Under the pieces are notes generated by a model. That model saw only the letters and a list, made by a program, of their open reading frames with translations. It made no database searches and was not told the origin of the DNA. A stretch of 64,000 nucleotides of DNA from Flavobacteriales bacterium (GTDB lineage: Bacteria > Bacteroidota > Bacteroidia > Flavobacteriales_D > Crocinitomicaceae). The translations under genes and the position numbers were made by a program. Below, in pieces: positions 39,590 to 50,404 of this stretch; positions within the stretch are counted from its first letter, which is position 1, and each line of letters starts with the position of its first letter. The stretch spans positions 62,001 through 126,000 of the forward strand of contig CANJLG010000002.1 of assembly GCA_947475095.1 (NCBI GenBank). The letters are read 5' to 3'.

Positions 39590-40910
39590 CACATTATTTT
39601 ATTTTTTATGCCTTTCAAGCGCAGTTGGACAAAATCTAACTTCCCATCCTCTTTCGAACATTGGAATAGGTGAAATTGGTCAAAACTCTCACTCAATTTA
39701 TGATTGTTTAGGGCGGGGATATGACGCTTATTATGATTCTAGTCAACTAAATTATTTTAATCCTTCAAGCTACAGCAGCTTAAGCACAGGAAACACCTTG
39801 TTATCATTAGGAATAAACGCAAGGATATCAAATTACAAGCAAGGCCAAGAAAGTGCGGTGATGCCTATTGCCATGGTGGATAATTTTGTTTTAGGATTCA
39901 AAATCATGAAGCGAATGGGCTTGGCTTTTGGACTAACGCCCTTTTCAAAAAAAGGATATGAAATAAGCGAGCGTATTTACACCGGAGTAGATTCGTTAAA
40001 ATACATTTATTCTGGGAATGGTACCGTCAATAAATTGTTCGCAGGATACTCTTACTCCCTGATAAACTCCAAAAAAGTGAAGCTTACAACTGGTTTCAAT
40101 ATTGCTTATTTGTTCGGCACATTAAATAATGACCGCATGAGTTTATTAATAGATAATAATTCATTGTCTGGAGGACTAAGCAGAACGTCTTTAGGAGTTA
40201 AAGCGTTTCATTATAATTTAGGAATGACATATAAACATATAATCAATAAAAATTATCACCTAATTATTGGAGGAACAGTGGAGCCAGCGCAACGATTTAA
40301 CACCACATTTAATTCAGCATTTTACACATCTAATACTATTTTTAATCCGGCTAGCTACGATACATTGAGTATAAATTCGTCCAAAGGTCAGCTTACTTCT
40401 AAAACAAACTACAGCATTGGAATGACTCATAAATTTATTTTGGGCGCATTAAAAAGAAAAAATAAAACTCTGCATCCTAACCTATTAGTAACTACCTCCT
40501 ACTCATTAAAAAACAGCCTCGCGAGTAACCTAGATTCATCTTTCACAACTACCTATAAGGGCACGCACATGGGATTTGGTATCCAATATTCTCCTGAAAC
40601 TAATCCATATGAAAACAGCACCTCTCTAAAGTTTTTAGATAAACTAACTTATCGAATTGGTGGTTTTTACGATAAAATGCCCTATTTTCAAAATGGGAAA
40701 CAATTTATAGACCGTGGAGTTTCTTTAGGATTTGGAATTCCAATATTGGTTCAGCAATCCCTTTCAAGCATAAATATAAGTATTAGTGCAGGTCAGAGAT
40801 CGAATTTTGTCTCCAATAGTTTGAACGAAAATTATCTCGGTATTAATTTTGGGATAATCCTTTCACCCGCAAACTTTGAACGCTGGTTCAGGAAAAGAAA
40901 ATTAGATTAA
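39573..40910 (+). CDS. Outer-membrane beta-barrel-like hypothetical
   Basis: Signal peptide MRFILNTLFYFLCLSSAVGQ; alternating beta pattern; upstream of lptC. Confidence 0.7.
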   Translation: MRFILNTLFYFLCLSSAVGQNLTSHPLSNIGIGEIGQNSHSIYDCLGRGYDAYYDSSQLNYFNPSSYSSLSTGNTLLSLGINARISNYKQGQESAVMPIAMVDNFVLGFKIMKRMGLAFGLTPFSKKGYEISERIYTGVDSLKYIYSGNGTVNKLFAGYSYSLINSKKVKLTTGFNIAYLFGTLNNDRMSLLIDNNSLSGGLSRTSLGVKAFHYNLGMTYKHIINKNYHLIIGGTVEPAQRFNTTFNSAFYTSNTIFNPASYDTLSINSSKGQLTSKTNYSIGMTHKFILGALKRKNKTLHPNLLVTTSYSLKNSLASNLDSSFTTTYKGTHMGFGIQYSPETNPYENSTSLKFLDKLTYRIGGFYDKMPYFQNGKQFIDRGVSLGFGIPILVQQSLSSINISISAGQRSNFVSNSLNENYLGINFGIILSPANFERWFRKRKLD

Positions 40911-40923
40911 TATAAAAAGGACG

Positions 40924-41478
40924 GTGAGAGTATATGCCATTATTTTATCGGTTATGCTATTGGCACTTTTTTCTTGTGAAAATGATTTAACTAAAATTGA
41001 TCAAGTAACCTACAATCCAAAATCGCCCGATGAAACAATTTATGACCTTAAAATGGTTTATTCAGATTCTGGATACGCCCGTGTAGAGCTAATTGCTTCT
41101 TATGCAGAAACATTTCATAAGCCTGAAAAAACAACCAAGTTATTCGATAGTATTCGGGTAAATTTTTTCTCTGAAAAAGGCGAAATTATTTCTTCCTTAA
41201 CATCCCTTTATGGTGAAATAAATTACTCCAAAGGATTACTAATGGTAAAAGATTCTGTTCGCTTGTATAATTATAAAAGGAAACAAACATTAGAAACTGA
41301 GGTATTATATTGGAATCAAAAAGACAGTAGTATCTTTACACCAGCCCAAGTTATCGTAAAAGCTCCTGATGGTATTTTTTTTGGTGAGGGTTTAAAAACA
41401 AAACAAGACTTTAGTCGCTACGAAATACTAAAGCCGAGGGGTAAGATAAAAATAGATAAGCAACAAGAAATAAATTAA
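40924..41478 (+). CDS. lptC: LPS export ABC transporter periplasmic protein LptC
   Basis: Lipobox LLALFSC; LptC-like ARVELIASYAETF...FFSEKGEIISSLTSLYGEI; GTG start. Confidence 0.8.
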   Translation: MRVYAIILSVMLLALFSCENDLTKIDQVTYNPKSPDETIYDLKMVYSDSGYARVELIASYAETFHKPEKTTKLFDSIRVNFFSEKGEIISSLTSLYGEINYSKGLLMVKDSVRLYNYKRKQTLETEVLYWNQKDSSIFTPAQVIVKAPDGIFFGEGLKTKQDFSRYEILKPRGKIKIDKQQEIN

Positions 41479-41483
41479 AAGCT

Positions 41484-41711
41484 ATGAGAATTTACAATAA
41501 AATAATGAAATTTTTTTGGTTGGGACTGGGAAGTGTTCTATTCTGTATCGTCACCTATAATTGCATTACCCAAGGTGCTAGTCGATGGGCCTCGTATTAT
41601 TGGATGGTTGGACTTGCTTTTGCAATGTTCTTCATGAAAAGATGGATGATGAAACGATTTGAAAAACATGCTGCATTTTTAAAGGAACAAGAAAATTCTA
41701 AAACGGCATAG
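41484..41711 (+). CDS. Small membrane protein
   Basis: Two predicted TM segments; follows lptC. Confidence 0.65.
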   Translation: MRIYNKIMKFFWLGLGSVLFCIVTYNCITQGASRWASYYWMVGLAFAMFFMKRWMMKRFEKHAAFLKEQENSKTA

Positions 41712-41746
41712 TTTTTATTCCAATCGATTTTTTCCTATTTTAATAA

Positions 41747-44197
41747 ATGAAAATATTTCTCCTTTTTTTATTTTTAACTGTTTTTCAGAGTTTCAGGGCT
41801 CAACTCTTCGTTAGAGGTGTGGTAAGTGATGAAAGCAACTCCCCTATTCCCTACGCCAAAATTTTCATAAAAAATTCTCCTGAAATGCGCACAGTAGCGA
41901 ATGTTCTAGGACAATATGAATTGTCGTTGATGCCAGGAGAATACTTTTTAATTATTAATGCCTTGGGTTTTGATGAGCGAGAGGCATATGTGTCAATTGC
42001 TGATAAAGAAATTATAAGGGATTTCCAATTGTTTTCTTCGAAAATAAAAAACTTCGAATCTGTTAACGTAAGTGTAAATAAAAGCAACCCGGGAAGAGAT
42101 ATTATGCTGAAGGTGGTTAACAAGCGAGACCAAATAAATCAATGGAATTATCCTCATATTGTTGATGTTTACATAAAGGCAACGGAAAAGATTGATATTA
42201 AGGAACGCGAAAAAAAGGAAAATGATGATCGCGAACCATCATTCGAAGAAAAAGAAAAAAATGAACTCGCTAACAAAATGAACCTCGTAGAAGTTCAGCT
42301 AACGCGAAATTATGCCCCAGGCAATAAGGTAAAAGAAATTAGAAACGCTTATACCTTGAGAGGAAGTGCTAAAACACTTTATTATACAACGACCGTTAAA
42401 TCGAATTTTAATTTCTTTCAAAACCTACTTCATTTAGACGATCTTCACCAAACACCTGTTAGTTCGCCGATATCAAGCCCAGGAATCTTATCATATCGAT
42501 ACAAATTAGAGAGTAAGATTGAAGAAAATGGGCAAGTAATTTCAAAAATAAAGATCAGCCCGAGGAATACCGCAACCACTACCTTGGAGGGATACATTTG
42601 GGTAATTGATTCCTTATGGTTAATTCAAAAACTTGAGTTGAATATGAGCAAAGGAAACTTATTAGTTTATGATAATTTTAAAATATATCAAGAGTATGAG
42701 CACCCAGGAGATAGTATATGCTTGCTTACGAAACAGGTGCTTACCTACGGTGTAAAATACAAATCTGAATCATCTGATTACAAAACCGAAGCTATTTACA
42801 ACAACTATAATTTCAATCCAAACTTTGGCGCTAAATTTTTCAGCACTGAATTAGCCATTACAACCAAAGAGGCTTATGAAAAGGATTCCCTTTTTTGGAA
42901 AGAAAATAGACCTGCAAATTTAACGGTTGAAGAGCAGCGCTTTATTATTATTAAAGATAGTATTAAAGATGCAAGAAATCGGGTAGAATACCTAGATTCT
43001 GTTGATGCTGTATTCAATAAGCTTACTGCGTTAAAAGTACTTTGGTTTGGAATCGATTATCGAAATCGGGTAAAAAGAACCCAATGGTCATTTGGCTCGC
43101 TTGCCACCATAATACAACCCGTCTTTATCGCTGGACCTAGAATCACTCCTAGCTTTGATTATTTTAAGAAATGGAAAGACGAACGAACATTGGATGCCTA
43201 CACTAGAATATCCTATGGTATTCTAAATAATGATATAAAAGGAGACTCCTGGTGGAAGTATAAATTTGACCCCTTTCACTTTGGGTATATTCGAGCATCT
43301 ATTAATCATGATTTCGATGTAATAAGAGCCTTTGACGCCGTTACACAGGTTTACAAGCGCGAAAACTTTATTGAAGCCACAAAAATGAATTTCTCATTCG
43401 AATATGAACTGATAAATGGGTTATACTTTGGAACAGAAGTAGAATTTGCAGAGAGAAGATCCTTAAAAGGGTATACGTTCACAACGATACTGGATAATGT
43501 GATTCCAAATAATGAACCAACAGATTTCAGCTCGTATCAAGCCTTTATCTTAGATGCAAGATTAAGCTATACGCCCCAGCAAAAATACATGCGTGAACCC
43601 TACCGAAAAGTACTTTTAGGTTCTGCTTGGCCAACCTTTACCATAAACTATGAGCGCGGCATCCCCAAACTATTTGGAAGCGACGTAGACCATGAATACC
43701 TTAATCTTTCCATCAATCAAACCTTAAAAATAGGAACCTTAGGAACCACTAGTTATCGAGTTGCCGGAGGTAAATTCTTAAGTTCAAGATCCTTAAAAGA
43801 CGTAGATTATAAATTTCAACGGAGAAGTGACCCGATTTGGTTTTCCAATCCTATGTATTCTTTTCAGGGCTTAGATTCAACAATGCCTTCTAAGGATTAC
43901 ATTTTTGAATTACATTTTGTACACCACGATAACGGAGCCATAATTAATAAAATCCCTTTCATGAAAAAGACGCGCATTGGATTAGTCTTTGGAGGAGGCG
44001 CAATGTATGTAAAGGAAAACGACTTCCAATTTTATGAGGTACTCGCTGGACTTGAGCGCAACTTTAAATTGACGCGTAGGCGATTGCGCGTTGGTATTTA
44101 TGGATTCATGGCGGATGGAAATAAAATAGATCCTAATATCGGATGGAAAGTGTCATTTTCAATATTAAATGACCGAAACATGAAGTACAATTTCTAA
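41747..44197 (+). CDS. DUF5686 / carboxypeptidase-like regulatory domain outer-membrane protein
   Basis: Signal peptide, N-terminal VRGVVSDESNSPIPYAKIFI...GQYELSLMPGEYFLIINALGF (CarboxypepD_reg-like), C-terminal barrel-like region. Confidence 0.85.
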   Translation: MKIFLLFLFLTVFQSFRAQLFVRGVVSDESNSPIPYAKIFIKNSPEMRTVANVLGQYELSLMPGEYFLIINALGFDEREAYVSIADKEIIRDFQLFSSKIKNFESVNVSVNKSNPGRDIMLKVVNKRDQINQWNYPHIVDVYIKATEKIDIKEREKKENDDREPSFEEKEKNELANKMNLVEVQLTRNYAPGNKVKEIRNAYTLRGSAKTLYYTTTVKSNFNFFQNLLHLDDLHQTPVSSPISSPGILSYRYKLESKIEENGQVISKIKISPRNTATTTLEGYIWVIDSLWLIQKLELNMSKGNLLVYDNFKIYQEYEHPGDSICLLTKQVLTYGVKYKSESSDYKTEAIYNNYNFNPNFGAKFFSTELAITTKEAYEKDSLFWKENRPANLTVEEQRFIIIKDSIKDARNRVEYLDSVDAVFNKLTALKVLWFGIDYRNRVKRTQWSFGSLATIIQPVFIAGPRITPSFDYFKKWKDERTLDAYTRISYGILNNDIKGDSWWKYKFDPFHFGYIRASINHDFDVIRAFDAVTQVYKRENFIEATKMNFSFEYELINGLYFGTEVEFAERRSLKGYTFTTILDNVIPNNEPTDFSSYQAFILDARLSYTPQQKYMREPYRKVLLGSAWPTFTINYERGIPKLFGSDVDHEYLNLSINQTLKIGTLGTTSYRVAGGKFLSSRSLKDVDYKFQRRSDPIWFSNPMYSFQGLDSTMPSKDYIFELHFVHHDNGAIINKIPFMKKTRIGLVFGGGAMYVKENDFQFYEVLAGLERNFKLTRRRLRVGIYGFMADGNKIDPNIGWKVSFSILNDRNMKYNF

Positions 44198-44874
44198 GCT
44201 TTATCCCCAAGAACTTCTTCATTTTCCGGATTGAGGCTTTTATTCTTTGGAAAAAATGAGCGCTGACCAATAATTAAAGTGGCTACACCGACGGTAATTG
44301 AGGCATCAGCAACATTAAAAATAGCTGGAAATACTTGTCCACCGCCTAAATAAGGCACCCACTTTGGCCATGCTACATTAAACTGAAACATATCAACTAC
44401 GTTACCCAATAAAAACCCTCGATGGCGCACTTCAATAGTTCCTAAATATTTGCAATCAGCCATTACCTTTGACCCTTCTAGTCGATTAAAATGAACACAG
44501 GGATTGAAATTAAAGAAAAAGTCATAAAACATTGAATCAAGCAAGTTTCCAGTTGCACCAGCCCAAATAAAACCTAATGCGATTAAAAATGAAAGTTTAG
44601 CCCCTTTTCTAGCTTCCTTAATCAAATAATAAGCAATAAAAATAATGGCTATTACCCTAAAAATACTAAGTGCTAATTTATGCCAAATGGCTGCGCCAAA
44701 AGTAGTTCCAAAAGCCATTCCTTGATTTTCGGTGTAATGCGCTGAAAACCAACTGCCGATAAGATATCTATGTTCCTCGGGATGGAATGACGTTTTAATG
44801 TAAACCTTAATAACTTGGTCTAAAATCAACAATAAAACAACAACTATTGCAACAATTTGAAGCTTTTTCTTCAC
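44194..44874 (-). CDS. lspA: Lipoprotein signal peptidase
   Basis: LDQVIKVYIKT, TENQGMAFG, GATGNLLDSMFYD, NVADASITVG. Confidence 0.95.
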   Translation of the reverse strand: MKKKLQIVAIVVVLLLILDQVIKVYIKTSFHPEEHRYLIGSWFSAHYTENQGMAFGTTFGAAIWHKLALSIFRVIAIIFIAYYLIKEARKGAKLSFLIALGFIWAGATGNLLDSMFYDFFFNFNPCVHFNRLEGSKVMADCKYLGTIEVRHRGFLLGNVVDMFQFNVAWPKWVPYLGGGQVFPAIFNVADASITVGVATLIIGQRSFFPKNKSLNPENEEVLGDKA

Positions 44875-45257
44875 TACCTTTTTTGTTCGTTTTTAGCATC
44901 GATACTCATTGTTGCATGCGGAACAAGTCGCAGTCTTTCTTTAGGAATTAAAGTGCCCTTAATGCGACAAACACCATACGTTTTATTATTGATCCGCATT
45001 AGCGCTGCATGGAGGCTTTGAATAAATTTTTCTTGACGTGCAGCAAGTTGAGCAACTTCCTCTCGTGAAAGTGTTTCAGAACCGTCTTCCATCATATTAA
45101 ATGCCCTACCAGTATCATCAGTTCCATGATCATCATTATGGGACAGAGAACCTATTAATAAAGTATAATCAATATTGGCGTCAACTAACTTTTGATTGAT
45201 TAAGGCTTTGAATTCCTCTAAATCTGAATCTGAATACCTTGATTTCTCTTGTGCCAT
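44874..45257 (-). CDS. TraR/DksA family protein with degenerate zinc finger
   Basis: YGVCRIKGTLIPKERLRLVPHATMSIDAK; only one of four zinc cysteines retained. Confidence 0.9.
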   Translation of the reverse strand: MAQEKSRYSDSDLEEFKALINQKLVDANIDYTLLIGSLSHNDDHGTDDTGRAFNMMEDGSETLSREEVAQLAARQEKFIQSLHAALMRINNKTYGVCRIKGTLIPKERLRLVPHATMSIDAKNEQKR

Positions 45258-45384
45258 TTTAATAATTTTAAGGGTTGCAAATATAGCTAAATAAACATTA
45301 TTTAGGCACTAAATTAAACTAATTAATAAAATTTATGATAATTATAATCTTATTTCAAAAAGGAATTTTCTTTATTTTCGCCTT

Positions 45385-46344
45385 ATGATTAAATTCTTTC
45401 TAGGAAATAGGATAATTGCATTGTTTTTTTTGCCAATTATAGTGCTATTATTTCACATGCTAAATTATCAATTCCAATTTTACGAGACAGGAACGGAAAT
45501 TAATTATGGATTTTGGAATGGTTTAATAAACTTCCCAGAACTATTTAATCAACTAATCGCAGGAGTTTTTGTTTTGTTTAATGCCTCTTACTTAAATTAC
45601 CTATATAATAATTATAATTTCCAAGAAAAAAACACCTATATTATTTCATTGATTTATGTGATATTAACTAGTTTTTACTACTCCTTTTATCGCCTGGATG
45701 GCATCTTAATTTCCCATACATTTTTCATCCTTGGGTTAACTCAATTGTTTAAATTAAAACAAAACCAAGATGGAAAAGAAGCCATATTCAATAGTGCTGT
45801 TTTTTTAGGATGCGCTTCGACATTTGATCCTTCACTGATTCTTTTTTTTCCTGTTTATATTGTAATGTACCTTATTATTCGCCCGTTCATTTTACAAGAA
45901 TTAATTATATTTATTACTGGATATATATCTCCAATTCTAGTTGGAATAACCTATCTAAAATGGGCAGGTAAAAAATTAACCAGTAAATTATTAATTGATA
46001 ACAATGGGATTGAACCAAACAAGGACCTCCTACTTATTTTAATTTTTATTTCAATATTTTCAATTCTTAGTTTTATAGGAATACGAAATCGCATAACCAA
46101 AAGTTCAAACAGGATAAAAAAACAAATTCAAATTATTTGGATTGTTTTGTTTTTGTCGATTTGTCTTGGGAGTATTCATTTACTTTATTTTAAACAAATT
46201 GAACACATAAGTTTAATTTGCATTCCTTTAGCCATTCTTTTATCCTATTCATTTTTAAATAAAAAATATTCAATTTTAACTACTTTGCTATTTTACTTGA
46301 CTATGGGATACGCTGTTATTAAGTTTTTCATTCTGACAAATTAG
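45385..46344 (+). CDS. Multi-pass membrane protein (DUF6427-like)
   Basis: Many hydrophobic segments; upstream of purQ. Confidence 0.7.
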   Translation: MIKFFLGNRIIALFFLPIIVLLFHMLNYQFQFYETGTEINYGFWNGLINFPELFNQLIAGVFVLFNASYLNYLYNNYNFQEKNTYIISLIYVILTSFYYSFYRLDGILISHTFFILGLTQLFKLKQNQDGKEAIFNSAVFLGCASTFDPSLILFFPVYIVMYLIIRPFILQELIIFITGYISPILVGITYLKWAGKKLTSKLLIDNNGIEPNKDLLLILIFISIFSILSFIGIRNRITKSSNRIKKQIQIIWIVLFLSICLGSIHLLYFKQIEHISLICIPLAILLSYSFLNKKYSILTTLLFYLTMGYAVIKFFILTN

Positions 46345-46410
46345 GCAAGCATCTATTTCATTACTTTTGCACGAGACAAATAATTTTTATTCTAATTAAT
46401 CGATTTATAA

Positions 46411-47097
46411 ATGAAATTTGGAGTAGTAACATTTCCGGGGTCAAATTGTGATCAAGATATGATTTATGTGCTACAAAAACTGCTAGGACAGCAAGTGGAA
46501 ACATTGTGGCACAAAGATACTAGTATAAAAAATGTAGACATGGTCATTTTACCAGGCGGATTTAGTTATGGTGACTATTTACGATCTGGGGCAATTGCAA
46601 AATTCTCACCCATCATGAAGGAGGTCATTAGACATGCTAATCAAGGTGGCTATGTTCTTGGTGTGTGCAATGGTTTTCAAATATTAACAGAAGCAGGATT
46701 ATTAAGTGGGGCACTTTTACACAATGATCAACAAAAATTTATTTGTAAAAATGTTCACCTAAAACCCATTTCGAAATTGGCAGGAATTACCAAAGGATTA
46801 GATTTCGAAAAAACATACAAAATTCCTATCGCACATGGCGAGGGACGATATTATGCAAATGACATTACAATCAAAGAATTAGAAGATAATGACCAAATAT
46901 TATTTCGATATTGTCATGAAACAGGTATTGAGAACAAGGCCGCTAATCCAAATGGTTCATTAAATAATATTGCAGGAATAACAAATAAGGAGAAAAATGT
47001 TTTTGGGATGATGCCTCACCCAGAAAGAGCTGCAGATACAATATTAGGAAATACGGACGGAAAAAATATATTTGAATCAATCTTGTCATTTTGTTAA
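46411..47097 (+). CDS. purQ: Phosphoribosylformylglycinamidine synthase subunit PurQ
   Basis: Class I GATase: TFPGSNCDQDM, LPGGFSYGDYLR, GVCNGFQIL, MMPHPERA. Confidence 0.96.
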   Translation: MKFGVVTFPGSNCDQDMIYVLQKLLGQQVETLWHKDTSIKNVDMVILPGGFSYGDYLRSGAIAKFSPIMKEVIRHANQGGYVLGVCNGFQILTEAGLLSGALLHNDQQKFICKNVHLKPISKLAGITKGLDFEKTYKIPIAHGEGRYYANDITIKELEDNDQILFRYCHETGIENKAANPNGSLNNIAGITNKEKNVFGMMPHPERAADTILGNTDGKNIFESILSFC

Positions 47098-47106
47098 TCG
47101 CTTAGC

Positions 47107-48384
47107 ATGAAAATTTTATTATTAGGTGCTGGTGGTCGTGAACATGCTTTGGCATGGAAGATATCACAAAGTTCAATTTTAGATGAGCTCTTTATAGCTC
47201 CAGGAAACGCCGGAACAAGACAATATGGGAAAAATGTTTCCTTGTCGCCCATTGATTTCGATGGAATTAAACAATTTGTTTTAGAAAACAACATTGATAT
47301 GGTTGTTGTTGGACCAGAAGAGCCTTTGGTTTTAGGTATATACGATTACTTTCAAGAGGATTCAAGTATACGTCATTGTGCCATAATTGGTCCAAGCAAG
47401 GAAGGAGCGAAATTAGAAGGAAGTAAAAATTATGCAAAAGAATTTATGGCACGCCATCGAATTCCAACAGCGAAATATGCATGCTTCACAGCCTCAAGTT
47501 TGGATGAAGGCATTCTTTATCTAAGGAGTATGAAAGCGCCCTATGTATTAAAAGCAGATGGCCTAGCAGCAGGAAAAGGAGTGCTTATTATTGAAGATTT
47601 GGAGAGTGCCGAAAAGGAACTAAAATCGATGCTTGAAAATGAACGATTTGGGGAGGCTAGTAAAAAAGTAGTTATTGAACAGTTTTTAGATGGGATAGAA
47701 CTATCAGTATTTGTGATGACAGATGGAGAGTCGTTTAAGCTATTGCCTGAGGCAAAAGATTACAAGCGAATTTTTGAAGGGAATCAAGGCGAAAATACAG
47801 GCGGAATGGGCGCTGTTTCTCCAGTTCCATTTGCAGATGCCGCTTTTATGGACAAAGTACATAATCAAATTATTGTGCCAACTGTAAAGGGACTAATTAG
47901 TGAAAGAATTGAATACAAAGGATTTATCTTTTTCGGATTAATAAATGTTAAAGGAGATCCATATGTAATTGAATATAATTGCAGAATGGGAGACCCCGAA
48001 ACCGAAGTGGTAATACCACGTTTAAAATCAGATATTTTAGATTTATTTGAGGGAATTGCCAGCAATACCTTATCAGAAAGAGATATCCAGTTCATCGATA
48101 AAAGTACAGCAACTGTAATGATGGTGTCAGGTGGCTATCCTAACGAATACGAAAAGGGATTGCCAATTTATGGCATTAACAATGTAGTTGATAGCATTGT
48201 TTTTCATGCTGGAACAAGTTCTGATGGACCGCAAGTTTTAACGAATGGTGGGCGCGTGTTAAGCATTACATCATATGGTAAAAATATTGAAGCAGCGGTA
48301 GAAAAGTGTTACGATTCAATTTCGAAAATATCATTTGAAAAAGCCTATTACCGAAAAGATATTGGTCGAGACCTTATAAAATAA
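47107..48384 (+). CDS. purD: Phosphoribosylamine-glycine ligase
   Basis: LLLGAGGREHALAWKI, VVVGPEEPLV, ATP-grasp LKADGLAAGKGV, YNCRMGDPETEVV. Confidence 0.97.
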   Translation: MKILLLGAGGREHALAWKISQSSILDELFIAPGNAGTRQYGKNVSLSPIDFDGIKQFVLENNIDMVVVGPEEPLVLGIYDYFQEDSSIRHCAIIGPSKEGAKLEGSKNYAKEFMARHRIPTAKYACFTASSLDEGILYLRSMKAPYVLKADGLAAGKGVLIIEDLESAEKELKSMLENERFGEASKKVVIEQFLDGIELSVFVMTDGESFKLLPEAKDYKRIFEGNQGENTGGMGAVSPVPFADAAFMDKVHNQIIVPTVKGLISERIEYKGFIFFGLINVKGDPYVIEYNCRMGDPETEVVIPRLKSDILDLFEGIASNTLSERDIQFIDKSTATVMMVSGGYPNEYEKGLPIYGINNVVDSIVFHAGTSSDGPQVLTNGGRVLSITSYGKNIEAAVEKCYDSISKISFEKAYYRKDIGRDLIK

Positions 48385-48389
48385 AATAA

Positions 48390-49643
48390 ATGGAAGCTTC
48401 TCTAATTATTTTAATATCCCTGCTGTTTTCTGCTTTTTTCTCCGGAATGGAATTAGCCTACTTATCTTCAAATCGTTTAAAAATCGAAGTTGAAAAATCA
48501 AGAGGGACATGGCAAGGAAAATTAAAGGCTATTTTCTACAAGAACTCATCTACCATGATTGCTTTACTCTTACTCGGCAATAATTTCGCCCTAGTAATCT
48601 ATGGTATTAAAGCCGCAGAAATATTAAATCCAGTTTTGGAGGGATTTGGTATGCACAATGAAGCCTTATTACTTATTACGCAAACGATTCTTTCCACATT
48701 GTTAGTGTTAATTACTGCTGAGTTTTTACCTAAAGCTATTGTGCAAATTAACCCAAATGGATTTCTTAATATTGGCACACTTCCTTTATTCATCGTATTT
48801 ATACTGCTGTATTTGCCCACCCAATTTATTCTACTATTTAGCGGAATTGCATTAAAATTATTCGGTGGTAAGGCGAAATCAACTGAAAAAGTGTTCTCTA
48901 AAGTTGATCTAGCACATTATGTGGATGAGATCTCATCAAGAATTAATACGGAAGAATCGCTTAGTAATGAAATGCTGATTTTATCAAACGCTCTAGATTT
49001 TTCTAAGGTCAAAGCGAGGGATTGCATGATTCCACGAACCGAAATGGTGGCGGTAGAAATCGACGAGAAACTCTCTAATTTAGTAACACTTTTTATTCAA
49101 AAAGGACTTTCTAAAATACTGGTTTATCGAAAAACAATTGATAATATAATTGGATGTGTGCACTCATTTGATTTATTCAAATCCCCTACATCAATTAAGC
49201 AAATCCTTAAGCCTATCGAATTTGTTCCTTCTGTCATGTCGGGAAAAGAACTATTAGAAATGTTTACTACCCAATCTGGTAATATCGCAGTGGTTACTGA
49301 CGAATACGGTGGGACAGCCGGACTCGTGACCATTGAAGATGTCATCGAGGAAATTTTCGGGGAAATTGAAGATGAACATGACAAAGAAGATTTGACAGAA
49401 GAGAAACTCAGCAATACTGAATATTTATTTTCTGGTAGAATCGAAATAGATTATTTGATCGAAACATATAAATTGGATTTTATCGCTTCAGAAGAATATG
49501 ACACCTTAGGAGGATTAATTATTCACGTATTAGAATCCATTCCAACAGTTGGGGAACAAATTAGCTACCAAAATTTTAATATTCGGATTGAAGAAGTAAG
49601 TGAACGAAGAATAGAATTAGTGAGGATCACCATATTAAAATAG
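48390..49643 (+). CDS. CNNM/CBS-domain (hemolysin C-like) membrane protein
   Basis: DUF21-like N-terminus (FSAFFSGMELAYLSSNRLKIE), CBS pair, transporter-associated domain. Confidence 0.9.
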   Translation: MEASLIILISLLFSAFFSGMELAYLSSNRLKIEVEKSRGTWQGKLKAIFYKNSSTMIALLLLGNNFALVIYGIKAAEILNPVLEGFGMHNEALLLITQTILSTLLVLITAEFLPKAIVQINPNGFLNIGTLPLFIVFILLYLPTQFILLFSGIALKLFGGKAKSTEKVFSKVDLAHYVDEISSRINTEESLSNEMLILSNALDFSKVKARDCMIPRTEMVAVEIDEKLSNLVTLFIQKGLSKILVYRKTIDNIIGCVHSFDLFKSPTSIKQILKPIEFVPSVMSGKELLEMFTTQSGNIAVVTDEYGGTAGLVTIEDVIEEIFGEIEDEHDKEDLTEEKLSNTEYLFSGRIEIDYLIETYKLDFIASEEYDTLGGLIIHVLESIPTVGEQISYQNFNIRIEEVSERRIELVRITILK

Positions 49644-49651
49644 GTATAAAA

Positions 49652-50314
49652 TTGATTCAATTAAGTGATTTCGAAGCTGTAATTTTTGACATGGATGGCG
49701 TGTTAATTGATTCCGAACCCTTGTGGAAAATTGCTATGGAGGAGGTTTTTTCAGGACTTGGTTCACGCTTAAAGAAAGATGATTTTCAAAAAACAGTTGG
49801 GCTACGAATCGATGAAGTAATTCACTATTGGAACATCAAAGAAAATTGGGGAGTACGCGACGAATCTGAAGTTGAGGAAGCCATTATTGTAAAAATGGAA
49901 AGTCTTATTGCCGCTCAACCAGCTGCGCTAGAAGGTGTTATTGACACCCTAAATTATCTTAAACTGCGAAATATCCCAGTAGGATTAGCAACCTCATCGA
50001 GCAGCAGGCTGATAAAAGTAGTTTTAGACAAGCTAGAAATCAAACACCTTTTTAATTTTGTTCATTCTGCAGAAATGGAGCAATTTGGGAAACCTCATCC
50101 AGCTGTTTACTTAACAGTTGCCAAAAAACTGGCTGTTCTACCAGAAAAATGCCTTGTAATTGAAGATTCGCTAAACGGAATAATTTCTGCCAAAGCAGCA
50201 AAGATGACCGCCGTTTGCATCCCAGAAAAAACACACCTTATTGAGCCAAAATTGATCCTTGCTGACTATCAATTTGAATCCATGACTGATTTTTTGAAAA
50301 TTATTCAGTCCTAA
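49652..50314 (+). CDS. HAD superfamily sugar-phosphate phosphatase
   Basis: VIFDMDGVLIDSEPLWK, GLATSSSSRLI, VIEDSLNGIISAKAA; TTG start. Confidence 0.93.
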   Translation: MIQLSDFEAVIFDMDGVLIDSEPLWKIAMEEVFSGLGSRLKKDDFQKTVGLRIDEVIHYWNIKENWGVRDESEVEEAIIVKMESLIAAQPAALEGVIDTLNYLKLRNIPVGLATSSSSRLIKVVLDKLEIKHLFNFVHSAEMEQFGKPHPAVYLTVAKKLAVLPEKCLVIEDSLNGIISAKAAKMTAVCIPEKTHLIEPKLILADYQFESMTDFLKIIQS

Positions 50315-50404
50315 GTAAAGTTGTCTGTAGGTCAGCATCGGAAAATCAGTAGAATTTGACTGCCAATTCAATGGCTTTTGTAAATTTGTAGAAAAACAAT
50401 CCTT

